Assembly: GCA_018228685.1 (NCBI GenBank)
Contig: CP073691.1
Coordinates: 496,001 to 560,000, forward strand
From: Clostridiaceae bacterium Marseille-Q4149
Lineage (GTDB): Bacteria; Bacillota; Clostridia; Oscillospirales; Oscillospiraceae
Direction: 5' to 3'
DNA: 64,000 bases
The notes below the pieces were generated by a model. The model saw only the letters and a list, made by a program, of their open reading frames with translations, did no database searches and was not told the DNA's origin. Below, in pieces: positions 52,816 to 62,075 of this stretch; position 1 is the first letter of the stretch; each line of letters begins with the position of its first letter. Position numbers and translations under genes: made by a program.

Positions 52816-53328
52816 TTACGCATCTCCTTTCAAATGTTTTTGCAAAGCGGCCTTAGCTCTCCAAAGCTGCTTTTGTGCGGTATCCTTTTTTATATGCAGC
52901 ATAGATGATATTTCTCGTACAGAGTATCCATTATAATAGCGCAGCAATAGGATATCACGATAGGCAGCCGGTAATCGTGCCATAGCATCGGCCAAACCAT
53001 GATCACCAGGCAATGGGATTTCGATGCCATAGGTACTCTCCCAAAATTCCACATCTACCAGTTTTGATCGGCTGCGAATGATATCTATTGCTTTCCGTTC
53101 TGTAATAATAACGATATAAGCTCTGGTTTTTGGACATTTGACATCCGATATTTTTTTCAGATTCTCAATAAGGGATAGAAACGCCTGATGTACTGCATCC
53201 TCGGCATCAAATTCATTCTTCAGGATTTTCATGGCAACATGGAACATCAAGCCCTTGTACATTATGTAAAGCTGTTCAAACTTGGATTTATCTTCGTCGC
53301 TTTCTATCATCTGTAAGTAGATAATCAA
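52816..53328 (-). CDS. ECF-type RNA polymerase sigma factor
   Basis: 170 residues. The TTG at 53328 is used because GGAGG lies eight bases before it; an ATG six codons in (53310) is the alternative. Sigma region 2 (LYIMYKGLMFHVAMKILKNE, DAEDAVHQAFLSLIENL) and region 4 (LPAAYRDILLLRYYNGYSVR, REISSMLHIKKDTAQKQLWR) are complete. It should direct transcription of its own operon. The anti-sigma gene follows immediately. Two TATAAT-like boxes lie upstream around 53350-53380. Confidence 0.9.
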   Translation of the reverse strand: MIIYLQMIESDEDKSKFEQLYIMYKGLMFHVAMKILKNEFDAEDAVHQAFLSLIENLKKISDVKCPKTRAYIVIITERKAIDIIRSRSKLVDVEFWESTYGIEIPLPGDHGLADAMARLPAAYRDILLLRYYNGYSVREISSMLHIKKDTAQKQLWRAKAALQKHLKGDA

Positions 53329-53384
53329 CGAAATTCCCTCCTACAATAATGATGTCATTATATGTCGTTAATTATATCATCACA

Positions 53385-53860
53385 CGATGTAGAAGACAAG
53401 AAGCAGCTTGCCGCCAGGCACCGGGAGCTGAGCAAGGTGAAGAATCGTATTGCTGAGATTGACACATTGCTCTAGAAAAACTACGAAGGTAACGATAGAG
53501 GGAAGTTGACTGACGAGCAGCGCTATGCCGCATCCCAGTCCTACGAAGATGGGGAAAAGCTGAAAGCTGCCGCACCAGAGGCCTCTATTTGGAAATCGAA
53601 ACAGATAAGACCGAGAGCTTGCAGAGTTTCATTCAGAAGGTCAAGAGAATCACAGAGCTGAAAACCTTGACCCCGGAACTGACTCACGAGTTTGTGGACA
53701 GGATTGTAATGTATGCGCCTATGTGCATTAACAGCAAGCAAGTGTAGCTTCTGTACATCCACAATAGCGGCGTAGACTTCTTCCTCAAGTTGACACACCC
53801 AAGAGGCGATGGAAGAAGCCCACCAGCAGCGCCTTACCGAGTGCAGCCAAGGGAAAACGG
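53385..53860 (+). pseudogene. Decayed serine recombinase C-terminus
   Basis: The + strand first reads EDKKQLAARHRELSKVKNRI and AEIDTLL, then a stop codon at about 53473, KLTDEQRYAASQSYEDGEKL, then after a frame change LYLEIETDKTESLQSFIQKV, KRITELKTLTPELTHEFVDR and HNSGVDFFLKL. This is the coiled-coil and DUF4368-type end of large serine integrases. Stops and a frameshift make it non-functional. It is the same protein type as the linker fragment at 7110-7305. Confidence 0.85.
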
Positions 53861-53982
53861 CGTAACCGCAAGGGATACACCGTCTTCCGAAAACTTATTA
53901 AACTAAGATACAAGAGCCGCTCAGGGGCCCCCTCCCTACGGAGGGTGCCCTGATGGTGTCCTGTTCTTTTTAGCGCTTCGTT

Positions 53983-54525
53983 CTATTGTTCCACTAACGC
54001 ACGGATTTCCGGCCGATTCCGAAGGTACGCCCGCGCCTTTGATATCCATGCACAGACCAGTTTAGCAGAGACACCCAAGGCGTCTCCAATTTCCCTGCTC
54101 GATGTTCCAGTAGCCATTTGCTGCATGGCCGCGATGCCCTTTACCACACAGGGAGATGCTTCCTGTTTTGCGCGTTCCAGCGCATTTTGCATATCTATCT
54201 GCTGCATCAAGGTGTCTGCAGTCATTTCCCTTTTATCCTGTGCAAGCGGCACTAAATCGCAGGAAGATTCATGAGCCTGCCGCCGAGTAATGTAAATCAA
54301 TGCGTCACAGATCTCATTCCATATCAAGCGATAGGCATAGGTAGAGAAGGTCCCGCCTTTATCTGTTGCCGCAGCTTTACAGAGGCCGATGCAGCCAATC
54401 TGGAAAATATCGTCATAGGTGTAAAAGCCCAACTGATACGGGCCGTGAACTTTATCGTTGATCACTTTCTGGACCAGCCGAATATTCTGCTCCACTTTCT
54501 TTTGCTGTTCTGCTGTCAGGGTCAT
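53983..54525 (-). CDS. Sigma-70-family RNA polymerase sigma factor
   Basis: 180 residues. Region 2 (QLGFYTYDDIFQIGCIGLCK, GGTFSTYAYRLIWNEICDAL) and region 4-like HTH (GTSSREIGDALGVSAKLVCA, WISKARAYLRNRP) are visible; the linker between them is short. It is coupled to the zinc-ribbon gene upstream by an ATGA overlap. Mobile elements of this type often encode a small sigma factor for their own transcription; a late-gene or conjugation role is inferred. Confidence 0.88.
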   Translation of the reverse strand: MTLTAEQQKKVEQNIRLVQKVINDKVHGPYQLGFYTYDDIFQIGCIGLCKAAATDKGGTFSTYAYRLIWNEICDALIYITRRQAHESSCDLVPLAQDKREMTADTLMQQIDMQNALERAKQEASPCVVKGIAAMQQMATGTSSREIGDALGVSAKLVCAWISKARAYLRNRPEIRALVEQ

Positions 54526-54989
54526 GACGCCAGTGCGCCTCCTTTCTGTGTATAATATCGCCCCCGCGTTTTGGCTTTCTGCCGTTCTAAGAGCTTTCTG
54601 CTTTCTTCGATCACCTGCTTACAGTAATACTCGCCAAGATACCCAATGTGCGCTTCGGAAAGCGGCGCCACAATCAGGTCGGCCAGCCACTGGTATGCAT
54701 CCTGCTTACTCATATAACCGGATTCATAAAGCTGGTCAAAGTAATGGTGCGCTGTACGGCGCAATGTACGCAGCTCGTGATTGGCCATACTTCCTACCGG
54801 AATATTGGTACCGGTGTGAACCCGAACATAGGCATCGCACTCTGGATAGTGCGAACACACATATAGCATCGTTCCTCTCGAATTATCGCGATAGATTCCG
54901 TCTGCGCTCCGATAAATAACCGGACTGCCGCAATACGGGCATCGCATACTGCTTCGGTTAAACCCCTTTCGTTTTTTCTTTTTATTCAT
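54522..54989 (-). CDS. Zinc-ribbon protein (DUF3268-like)
   Basis: 155 residues. N-terminal zinc ribbon: CPYCGSPV near residue 18-25 and a second pair CSHYPECDAYV near 45-55. The helical middle LRTLRRTAHHYFDQLYESGY and YQWLADLIVAPLSEAHIGYL match the DUF3268 zinc-finger proteins of Clostridia mobile elements. Likely a nucleic-acid-binding regulator. It starts after a 250-nt leader and its stop overlaps the sigma gene as ATGA. The start has GGAGG. Confidence 0.82.
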   Translation of the reverse strand: MNKKKKRKGFNRSSMRCPYCGSPVIYRSADGIYRDNSRGTMLYVCSHYPECDAYVRVHTGTNIPVGSMANHELRTLRRTAHHYFDQLYESGYMSKQDAYQWLADLIVAPLSEAHIGYLGEYYCKQVIEESRKLLERQKAKTRGRYYTQKGGALAS

Positions 54990-54991
54990 AA

Positions 54992-55241
54992 ATTAACCTC
55001 CGAGTTCTTAAAGGAAAAGCCGGAAGGTTGCTAAGCGCATACAAAGTCTGTTGGAAAACGTATCTCCCCAACACTCAACCTGTAAGCATCCAAGCAGCCT
55101 TCCGGCTATCATATTCAATTGCCTGCGTTGTTGTGGACTTGCTCAGTGCGCAAATCCGTAACGATTCCTTGCCTCATCCCCGAGGCGAAGTCTGACGCCG
55201 TACCATAGACGTATCGAGAGCCTGAACGCAAGCTCCTGCCA
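54992..55241 (-). ncRNA. Structured leader RNA or sRNA, unrecognised
   Basis: About 250 nt from the promoter to the zinc-ribbon gene. On the minus-strand RNA: GGCG/CGCC around UCAGACUU (about 55183-55199), then a 15-bp stem (AGCCGGAAGGCTGCT at 55107-55093 against AGCAACCTTCCGGCT at 55032-55018) enclosing a GTTGG/CCAAC hairpin, followed by TTTTCCTTTAAG. The last stem looks like an intrinsic terminator, so this may be a free small RNA or an attenuated leader. No known class fits what I can recall, and no open frame is credible. Confidence 0.6.
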
Positions 55242-55247
55242 CGCCTA

Positions 55248-55276
55248 TAGTATATCAGAACGGCATGCAAAAGTCA
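55248..55276 (-). promoter_or_regulatory. Promoter of the structured leader
   Basis: On the minus strand -35 TTGACT (55276-55271), 17-bp spacer, -10 TATACT (55253-55248). Confidence 0.8.
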
Positions 55277-55358
55277 AGCCTTTACGGAATATTTATTTCA
55301 TATCGCACAGCTAATATTCCTACAAGTTTTGCATTTTGTCCAAACTGAAATGGAATCG

Positions 55359-55886
55359 TTATTCCTCGTCTTCCTCATCATCCGGTGCCTCATTTTCATG
55401 TTTTTTCTTGAGGATCTGCATGACGATCAGAGTGCCGACGGCAATGACCATACCGCCTGCAAAGAGGATGATATGCAGCGTCGGGATACCGGATGCAGCT
55501 TTCTCATTTGACTCAGGGTTTTGCTCTGTTGTGGCAGGAGCTTGCGTCTGATCTGTTGAGTCTGCTGTATCCTCCGGCTCCGGAATCGAAGTTGAGGAAT
55601 TCATACAGGCCAGAATGTACTGGGAGCTACCGCCGATCTCAAGGCGGAGCACGCCGTCCGTTCCGACCTTGACGGTGCCGGGGTAAACCCCGGCGTCCGT
55701 CTTGAGCTGGAACTCTACACCCGACCATGATGTGCCAAGCTGGATCTCCAGTTGTTCTGCTTTTACCACCTGCAGCTCGCTGCCGTCCGTACCTTGCTGC
55801 ACCGCATAGACCGGTGTGACCGGAACGCAGAGGATGCATAGCAGCGACAGGATCAGCAGAATGCCTTTTGTCAGTTTTGTTTTCAT
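55359..55886 (-). CDS. Exported membrane-anchored protein next to the adhesin
   Basis: 175 residues from the ATG at 55886 (GGGAGG upstream; a longer start at 55913 overlaps the adhesin stop). Signal peptide (LTKGILLILSLLCILCVPVT, cleavage near VYA-VQ), a beta-rich domain (QLEIQLGTSWSGVEFQLKTD), a threonine/glutamate/proline-rich stem, a membrane helix (LHIILFAGGMVIAVGTLIVM) and a KKK...DDEEDEE tail. It lies 16 bp after the adhesin gene and may be its surface partner. No LPXTG signal. Confidence 0.78.
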   Translation of the reverse strand: MKTKLTKGILLILSLLCILCVPVTPVYAVQQGTDGSELQVVKAEQLEIQLGTSWSGVEFQLKTDAGVYPGTVKVGTDGVLRLEIGGSSQYILACMNSSTSIPEPEDTADSTDQTQAPATTEQNPESNEKAASGIPTLHIILFAGGMVIAVGTLIVMQILKKKHENEAPDDEEDEE

Positions 55887-55902
55887 TGCCTTACCTCCCT
55901 TT

Positions 55903-58900
55903 TCAGTCTGCAAGATGCTTCTTCTTGCGGGAATAAAGGATCGTACCGATCAGGACGTCAAGGCTTGCGAGCATCAGACCCAACCACAGAGCCATATGAG
56001 AATTGTCACCGGTCTTCGGGCTGTCCGGATGGTCGGTCGTGACCTTGTCGTTATGGACATTGACTGTCAGCGTTTCATCAGCGGTCAGCTCGATCTCAAA
56101 TGGATCCGGGCGTTTATACCCGGCGCTGACGCTGTCCTCAACTTCCGTCACGGTATATTTGCCGATGCGCAGGTTTTCAATGAAGATCTCACCGTTTGCG
56201 TCGGTCGTGAAAACTTCATCGTAATCCTCACCCGTGATACGGAAGCTGAAGCCTTCCACACGGCCGTCCGAGGAGGTCTTCACGATCTTCAGATTGCCGA
56301 CCATATGGTCGTTGATGAAGCCGACGCCGGCCTGATTCGCTACTTCCACCAGCTCTCCGTCATTTACGATCTCGAAATAGTAGTATCCGTTGTCCTTGAC
56401 GAAATTAACAGGCGCCTGCTTTTCATAGAGGAAGTACCCGCCGTAACGCAGCTCAGCGAGTTCATACAGACCGGGCTCGCATTCTGAAAGGGTACCGACC
56501 AGCTCATCCACATCCGGATCGAACTGCTGATTTCCGTTTGCATCACGGTAGACCTCAAACACAGCACCGCTAAGCAGATGGTCAGGGTAATCCTTATCGA
56601 CCTTGGTCGTATGGACTGCGCCATAGATGTGGCGGTTCTCGGCCTTGAGCTCGATCACGGCACCATCCTTAGTAATGTCGACCGGGAACTCTGTCTCGTT
56701 GAGGACGAAGCCCTCAGCGGGTTTCAGCTCGCGCACGATCCATTTCCCGAATCGCACATTCTTAAAGGTGAAGATGCCGTCTGCATCGGACACCGCCGTC
56801 AGTACGGCGTTTTCCTCTGTGAATTCCGTATCATCCTCCGTAAAGAGACCAAACAGCGCACCCACAACCAACTTTCCGTCTTCGTCGACCTTGTAGCCTT
56901 TGATGTCGCCGCGAATGAATTTGTTCTCGACGGTAATGAAAACGGTTTTACCGTCCTCGGTGATTTCTACCTCGATCGGTGTTTCATTGAGCACATACCC
57001 GGTCGCCGGCTTCAGCTCGCGGATGATCCATTTCCCGTATCGGATGTCTTCAAAGCGGAACTTACCAGTGCTGTCAGACTCCGTTACACGCACGGCAGTT
57101 TCCTCGGTAAACTCCGTTTCGCCTTCACGGAACAAACCGAATACCGCACCGGCGATCACATTACCGTCCTCGTCGAGCTTGATGCCTTCGATATTACCAC
57201 GGATATACCGGTTCTCCAGCTGGATGTTCACCACATCGCCGTCTTCGGATACCGTGACCGGATATGCCTTCTCATTGAGAACAAAGCCCTTGGCCGGCTG
57301 GATCTCACGAACGACCCAGGTTCCGAAGGGAACCTTTTCAAATTTGAAGGTACCGTCCTGTGCGCTTTCCGCCGTTAAATACGCATTTTCAGCCGTATAC
57401 TCATTTTCATCATTGCGGAACAGGCCGAAAATTGCACCGGCAATCACATGGCCATCCTCATCGACCTTGCGGCCGGAAACCATACCGTACTTGAGGTCGT
57501 TCTTGATCGGGGCACCATCATTGACAGAGATCTCGACCACCTGAGTTTCCTGCGAGCCGTAAGAAAACTTGAATTCATAATGGGTGTCATCCAGGATGTA
57601 GTGCTCGTCCGTACTGCGCTCCTGCAGGTAATAGCTGCCCAGAGGCAGGTCGGTACTGACCGTCGCCATGCCATTATCATCAAAGGTCACGATCTCAATG
57701 AGCCCACCTGCCGGAATGACAGTCCCGTCACCGGCAACCAGGTCAGTCTTGGCATACAGACCGAAGGTGATGTTTTTCAGCTCGCCGTTCATACCGATGC
57801 CGAACAATTCATTCTGCTCCAGCACCTTACGCAGGGATACTTTGACCTTTTGGCGTTCGTTATAGAGATTACCGGCGGTTTCCGTAATGGCAACCTCCTG
57901 ACCGGCGTAAGTCAGCTCCACCGTCTGAATTGTGCCGTTCAAAACCATCCCGTGTGGCGCGGTGATCTCCTGGATCTCATATTTTCCGAGATACAGTTCC
58001 TTACTCGATGCCACGCCGTCAGACCCAGTCGTGATCGTATCCACGATCTCGCCCTTTGCGTAATGCATGACGCCGTCAAGGGTATAGATATCTTCTGCTG
58101 CACGGATCTCAAACACTGCGCCGGGCAGACTCTTGACCGCATAGACCGGTTTATAGATCCCGTCCGCCTCCGTGACCGTCCAGAATACTTCGCCGGTCTT
58201 AGTGATACGGATGATGCCTTTCTGCGGCATGTTGGAACGGGTGACCTCAATCAATGTGATGCCGCCGTCCTCGGTTGCCGAGTCTGCGGTCACATCAAAA
58301 TAGACCGGATCGGAGTTCAATACATAGCCATACGGGGCTTTGACTTCCACAATGGAGTAGCCCTTCCCGAACGGAAGTACTTCCGGAGTGATCAGATAGC
58401 CCTCCGCGTTGGTGTAGAAGGTGTCGATCACCGTCAGTTCCGGGTAGGTATACTGCATGGTAACTCTGGTACCGTCCGGGTTATAAATCTGGAACGCTGC
58501 GCCTGCATACGGGATACTCAGACCGGATTCCGCATCCGTCTTTTGAATCTTGAGATATCCGGTAAAGGGTGCGTTGTTGAGCAGATACTGATAGCAGCAT
58601 CCGTCTTTATCAATGAAAACATCGAAGGGCGCTGCCAGATCAAAGCCCTCCGTGCCTTTCGTCTGTCTGACTGTATAGACGCCATAAGGAAGCTGCTTCG
58701 TCCCGGCGTATCCGTGCTCGTCGGTAATCAGGTAGTCCCGTTCCGTATCCCTGGCATTTCCGTAAGATCCCGCAGTCTTCAAATACACCTCAAATTCCGC
58801 TCCGGCCTCAACCGTTTCCAGACCGGTGCTGCCGTCATCCATGTGTTTGATGAGATACAGGCTGCCGAAGATGATGTCCTCATAGACATCCAGCTCTTCC

Positions 58901-61122
58901 GTATTCTTCTCCAGCGTATACTGTCCGGGTGTCACACCGAGCCAATAGATGGTCTCATCCAGAAGATATCCTTCCGAGGGTGTGATCTCACGAATATTCC
59001 AGCCCTCGCCGCAGGGATAGTAGTCGGTCAGGAAATATCCGTTTTTATCAGTCACATAGGTGTCCACGAGCTCATCATAGCGATAAACGCCGTAAACTGC
59101 TCCGGCGAGTGTGGCATTGCCTTGGGTTTCACCGTAAGGATAGCCGAGTTTCTCCACAATGCTGTCTGAGTCGAGCGAGAGCATCTTTGGGGTTCCATGC
59201 TCACTATTGCTGCGGAGAGAGGCATCGACCTTGAGGACATCAGCACGCCATTTTTTGAGGATATTATCAAACTGGCGCTCGGTCACTTTATTCCACTCGA
59301 CAGAAATGTTCTGCACCTCCGGAATCACATATCGCTCGGGGGTGTTCTCTTCGGAAAGCGTGTAGTCCGTACCGATCGGGACGCGTTCAAACACGGCAGT
59401 GCCGGCCACATTAGTAGCAACGGTCATATCCACGGGCTCGCCGTATTCGGAGGTGCCGGTCAGGCGGAAAGTCAGACCCTCCACCAAACCGTCTTCGGCG
59501 GTCTTGCGGACTTTGACCATTCCATACTGACGCAGGTTGGCAATGTCCAGGGTGATAAGCGGGCTGTTATCGTCGATCGTTACCTTCCACTGCGCATCGC
59601 CGTCCGGCTGGTAATTGACCGGGACTTTGGTCTCTTTCACAATATAATCGCCATAGATGATCTCGCCGGACTTGGCATAACCGTTTTTGTCCGTGGGTCC
59701 GATCACGGCAATCTCTTCACCGGCCAGATCATAGACGGTGAATTCTGCTCCGCTGAGGTCCTTTCCGGATTCGGCGTCGGATTTCAGAACCTCAATATGA
59801 CCCTTTTTGAGCCGGTTATAAGCATTGACCGTTGCCAGGCTGCCGTGTGCGGTATCAATGGTGACCTTCCATTCGGTCTGACCGTCCGGCTCATAGTTGA
59901 ATGGGAAGGTCGTCTCGACTACTCGGTAGGAGCCGTAAGGAATACCTGCGGATTTGGCATATCCACGATCATTGGTCGGCCCAATGGTTGTTACCTTTGC
60001 GCCGGACATATCATAGACTGTGAAAATGGCTCCCTTGAGGGCTTCGTTGGTACCGGATGATTTTTTGTAGACCTCAATATTGCCCTTTTTCAGTTCATTG
60101 ACTGCCTGGATCGTTACCACGCCGTTATTGGAAGCGCTGACTGTGCGGATCCATTCCTTGGTTCCTGAATAGGTGTAGTCCGTCGGGAAAACCGTTTCCA
60201 CGATTTTGTAAGTGCCAAACGGCAGCCGCTCTTTGGTGCAGGCGTAGCCGCGGCTGTCGGTAGGACCGATGGCATATTCTGCTCCGGTCGAGGTGTTGGT
60301 GGCAATAAAATAGGCGCCGCTCAGTGCTGCGCCCTTCGGATCCTTTTTATAGACTTCGATTTTGCCGGCTGCCTCTACGAATTCCGGAGTGACGACCTGT
60401 ACGACGGCTTCCGGGTAATCACCCTTGGACATGCCGACGATCGAACTGATTTCCGGCCCTCTATCGTTTCCAACATGAAAAACAAAGTGGGTTCCGTTGT
60501 AATAACCGGCATACACGGCAACATGGGCTATGTCCCCGGTCGGAATGTGTTTGAAAATAATGAGAGAACCGATCGGGATATCCTCACTGGGAATAAAATT
60601 GTTGCCGTTCGCATTCTGGCTGAAGCTGATGCGGCGTGCCGTACCGGCACTGACCCAAGCATTCGCAGCAGCGTTGTATGCCGTTGCGGTACGCAGATTG
60701 TACGGGCGGGTTGCACTGCTGGTGTCAATGCCCGCAATGTTTGGCAGATAGTTGTAGTACACATACGAAACAAAAGAGGCACAGCAAAGGCCGCTGCTCT
60801 CGAATCCGGCAATATCCGGTGCGAGCCCGGTTGCCGTACCGCTTTTTGCAACGGTTTCCGTGCCGTACTTATTCAGCCCGTAGGAGATTTTCGAGAGATA
60901 GGCGGTTGCGCCACCGCTGTACTTTTTGAAAATTGTTCCGTCATCCTTCTGCGCTTGTACCTTATAGCCGGTGTACTCCAGCGCATCGAGGAAAACATTA
61001 TCCAGCATCTCTGCCGGAATGTCAGATGCCGGTGCCGCAAAAACGCTTGTCGGCATCATCGAGATGAGCATCAGCACTGCCAAAAGCATTGACAGGATGC
61101 GCGAGGTGAATTTCTTGTTCAT
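55903..61122 (-). CDS. NlpC/P60-like and SpaA-repeat surface adhesin with SPKTG signal
   Basis: 1,739 residues. Signal peptide (1-30). An NlpC/P60-like domain (about 40-245) with the cysteine in GLCCASFVSYVYYN and the histidine in IAHVAVYAGYY. Then about 14 SpaA/Cna_B-type domains (260-1690) of recurring form KGxIEVYKKDxxGxALxGAxFxVY; such domains usually form internal isopeptide bonds. The C-terminus is a sorting signal: SPKTG (codons at 56022-56008), a membrane helix (LWLGLMLASLDVLIGTILYS) and RKKKH. The motif matches signals accepted by class B sortases of Clostridioides difficile, and a class B sortase is at 15.1 kb. A large mobile-element surface protein, probably for host or partner attachment. 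Confidence 0.93.
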   Translation of the reverse strand: MNKKFTSRILSMLLAVLMLISMMPTSVFAAPASDIPAEMLDNVFLDALEYTGYKVQAQKDDGTIFKKYSGGATAYLSKISYGLNKYGTETVAKSGTATGLAPDIAGFESSGLCCASFVSYVYYNYLPNIAGIDTSSATRPYNLRTATAYNAAANAWVSAGTARRISFSQNANGNNFIPSEDIPIGSLIIFKHIPTGDIAHVAVYAGYYNGTHFVFHVGNDRGPEISSIVGMSKGDYPEAVVQVVTPEFVEAAGKIEVYKKDPKGAALSGAYFIATNTSTGAEYAIGPTDSRGYACTKERLPFGTYKIVETVFPTDYTYSGTKEWIRTVSASNNGVVTIQAVNELKKGNIEVYKKSSGTNEALKGAIFTVYDMSGAKVTTIGPTNDRGYAKSAGIPYGSYRVVETTFPFNYEPDGQTEWKVTIDTAHGSLATVNAYNRLKKGHIEVLKSDAESGKDLSGAEFTVYDLAGEEIAVIGPTDKNGYAKSGEIIYGDYIVKETKVPVNYQPDGDAQWKVTIDDNSPLITLDIANLRQYGMVKVRKTAEDGLVEGLTFRLTGTSEYGEPVDMTVATNVAGTAVFERVPIGTDYTLSEENTPERYVIPEVQNISVEWNKVTERQFDNILKKWRADVLKVDASLRSNSEHGTPKMLSLDSDSIVEKLGYPYGETQGNATLAGAVYGVYRYDELVDTYVTDKNGYFLTDYYPCGEGWNIREITPSEGYLLDETIYWLGVTPGQYTLEKNTEELDVYEDIIFGSLYLIKHMDDGSTGLETVEAGAEFEVYLKTAGSYGNARDTERDYLITDEHGYAGTKQLPYGVYTVRQTKGTEGFDLAAPFDVFIDKDGCCYQYLLNNAPFTGYLKIQKTDAESGLSIPYAGAAFQIYNPDGTRVTMQYTYPELTVIDTFYTNAEGYLITPEVLPFGKGYSIVEVKAPYGYVLNSDPVYFDVTADSATEDGGITLIEVTRSNMPQKGIIRITKTGEVFWTVTEADGIYKPVYAVKSLPGAVFEIRAAEDIYTLDGVMHYAKGEIVDTITTGSDGVASSKELYLGKYEIQEITAPHGMVLNGTIQTVELTYAGQEVAITETAGNLYNERQKVKVSLRKVLEQNELFGIGMNGELKNITFGLYAKTDLVAGDGTVIPAGGLIEIVTFDDNGMATVSTDLPLGSYYLQERSTDEHYILDDTHYEFKFSYGSQETQVVEISVNDGAPIKNDLKYGMVSGRKVDEDGHVIAGAIFGLFRNDENEYTAENAYLTAESAQDGTFKFEKVPFGTWVVREIQPAKGFVLNEKAYPVTVSEDGDVVNIQLENRYIRGNIEGIKLDEDGNVIAGAVFGLFREGETEFTEETAVRVTESDSTGKFRFEDIRYGKWIIRELKPATGYVLNETPIEVEITEDGKTVFITVENKFIRGDIKGYKVDEDGKLVVGALFGLFTEDDTEFTEENAVLTAVSDADGIFTFKNVRFGKWIVRELKPAEGFVLNETEFPVDITKDGAVIELKAENRHIYGAVHTTKVDKDYPDHLLSGAVFEVYRDANGNQQFDPDVDELVGTLSECEPGLYELAELRYGGYFLYEKQAPVNFVKDNGYYYFEIVNDGELVEVANQAGVGFINDHMVGNLKIVKTSSDGRVEGFSFRITGEDYDEVFTTDANGEIFIENLRIGKYTVTEVEDSVSAGYKRPDPFEIELTADETLTVNVHNDKVTTDHPDSPKTGDNSHMALWLGLMLASLDVLIGTILYSRKKKHLAD

Positions 61123-61158
61123 CTTGGTATCTTCCTTTCTTGATTTGGGTATGAAAAG

Positions 61159-61182
61159 AGCCCCACCGTTTTGGGTGAGGCT
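61159..61182 (-). terminator. Terminator after the CAP lipoprotein gene
   Basis: On the minus strand AGCCTCACC, loop CAAAAC, GGTGGGGCT, followed by CTTTTC; a 9-bp stem with one wobble, between the CAP gene and the adhesin start. Confidence 0.72.
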
Positions 61183-61200
61183 GCAATTCCTTGATGGTTC

Positions 61201-62013
61201 TTAAAGATTGTCCGTGTTTTCGGCAGCAACTGCGATGTCGCAATACCACATGCCGCTTTCATAAGTTACGCCAACGGCAATATAGCCATACTCGGCCGAG
61301 CCGATATAGCACCAGTGCTCCGCACTGTTTCTGACCAAGGTCGCCAGCTTATAGGCAACTTCGTCCACCGTACCGACATAACCAGCCTTTGCAATGGCTT
61401 CGTTGGCATTGGCACGGTAGTACGGTTCACCGCTGCCGCCGTAGACACTCGGATCCACATACTCGCCATACTGAAGCGCTGTTGCCGCTGCACGCTCATC
61501 ATTTGTATCATGGGCAAAATTGCCGATGAGCTGTCGGCTTCGATACTCAGCATAGCTCGTAAGACCCGGCAATTTGACTGCCGGTGATGTGCGGAAGCTG
61601 TTGATGTACTCCAGCACCTTATCGGCGACCGTTCGGGCGTCCTCGGCCCCGGCATACATCTTCCCGGGTTCCGAAGGCGGTTCGGCAGGTTCGTTTTCCG
61701 GCTCGGTCTGAGGGGGAGTCGTAGGCTCGGTGGTTTTTTCACTTTCCGGTTCGGTCGTCGACATGGGATCCGCCGGCTTGGCAGGGGCTGTCGTCTCATT
61801 TTCAGTTGGGTCTGATGTGACGGTCGTATCCTGAGATGTCCGGCTCTCCTCCAGGGGACTCTCCGATTCAGTCTGGTGAGCAGAGGACTCATTGGCAATT
61901 GCTGAGCCCGGAGCGACTGAAGGGGCGGTGTTATCAGCCGAGTCTGTGGTATGGCAGGCGGCAAGTGTCAAACAGAATGCCAATGCGCAGGATAAAATCA
62001 AAAGCTTTTTCAT
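61201..62013 (-). CDS. CAP-domain lipoprotein
   Basis: 270 residues. Lipobox LAAC near residue 19 (LTLAACHTTD), a long threonine/glutamate/proline linker (25-115), and a CAP/SCP domain (125-270) with EYINSFRTSP, NFAHDTNDERA, NEAIAKAG and HWCYIGSAEYGYIAVGV. The histidine and glutamate of the CAP cleft are present. CAP proteins have varied extracellular roles. Common cargo beside SpaA adhesins on Clostridia elements; it has its own terminator. Confidence 0.88.
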   Translation of the reverse strand: MKKLLILSCALAFCLTLAACHTTDSADNTAPSVAPGSAIANESSAHQTESESPLEESRTSQDTTVTSDPTENETTAPAKPADPMSTTEPESEKTTEPTTPPQTEPENEPAEPPSEPGKMYAGAEDARTVADKVLEYINSFRTSPAVKLPGLTSYAEYRSRQLIGNFAHDTNDERAAATALQYGEYVDPSVYGGSGEPYYRANANEAIAKAGYVGTVDEVAYKLATLVRNSAEHWCYIGSAEYGYIAVGVTYESGMWYCDIAVAAENTDNL

Positions 62014-62075
62014 GATGCATACTCCCGATTTGTGTTTTTACCATCATTACACGGACGAGTCTGGGATTTTACAAC

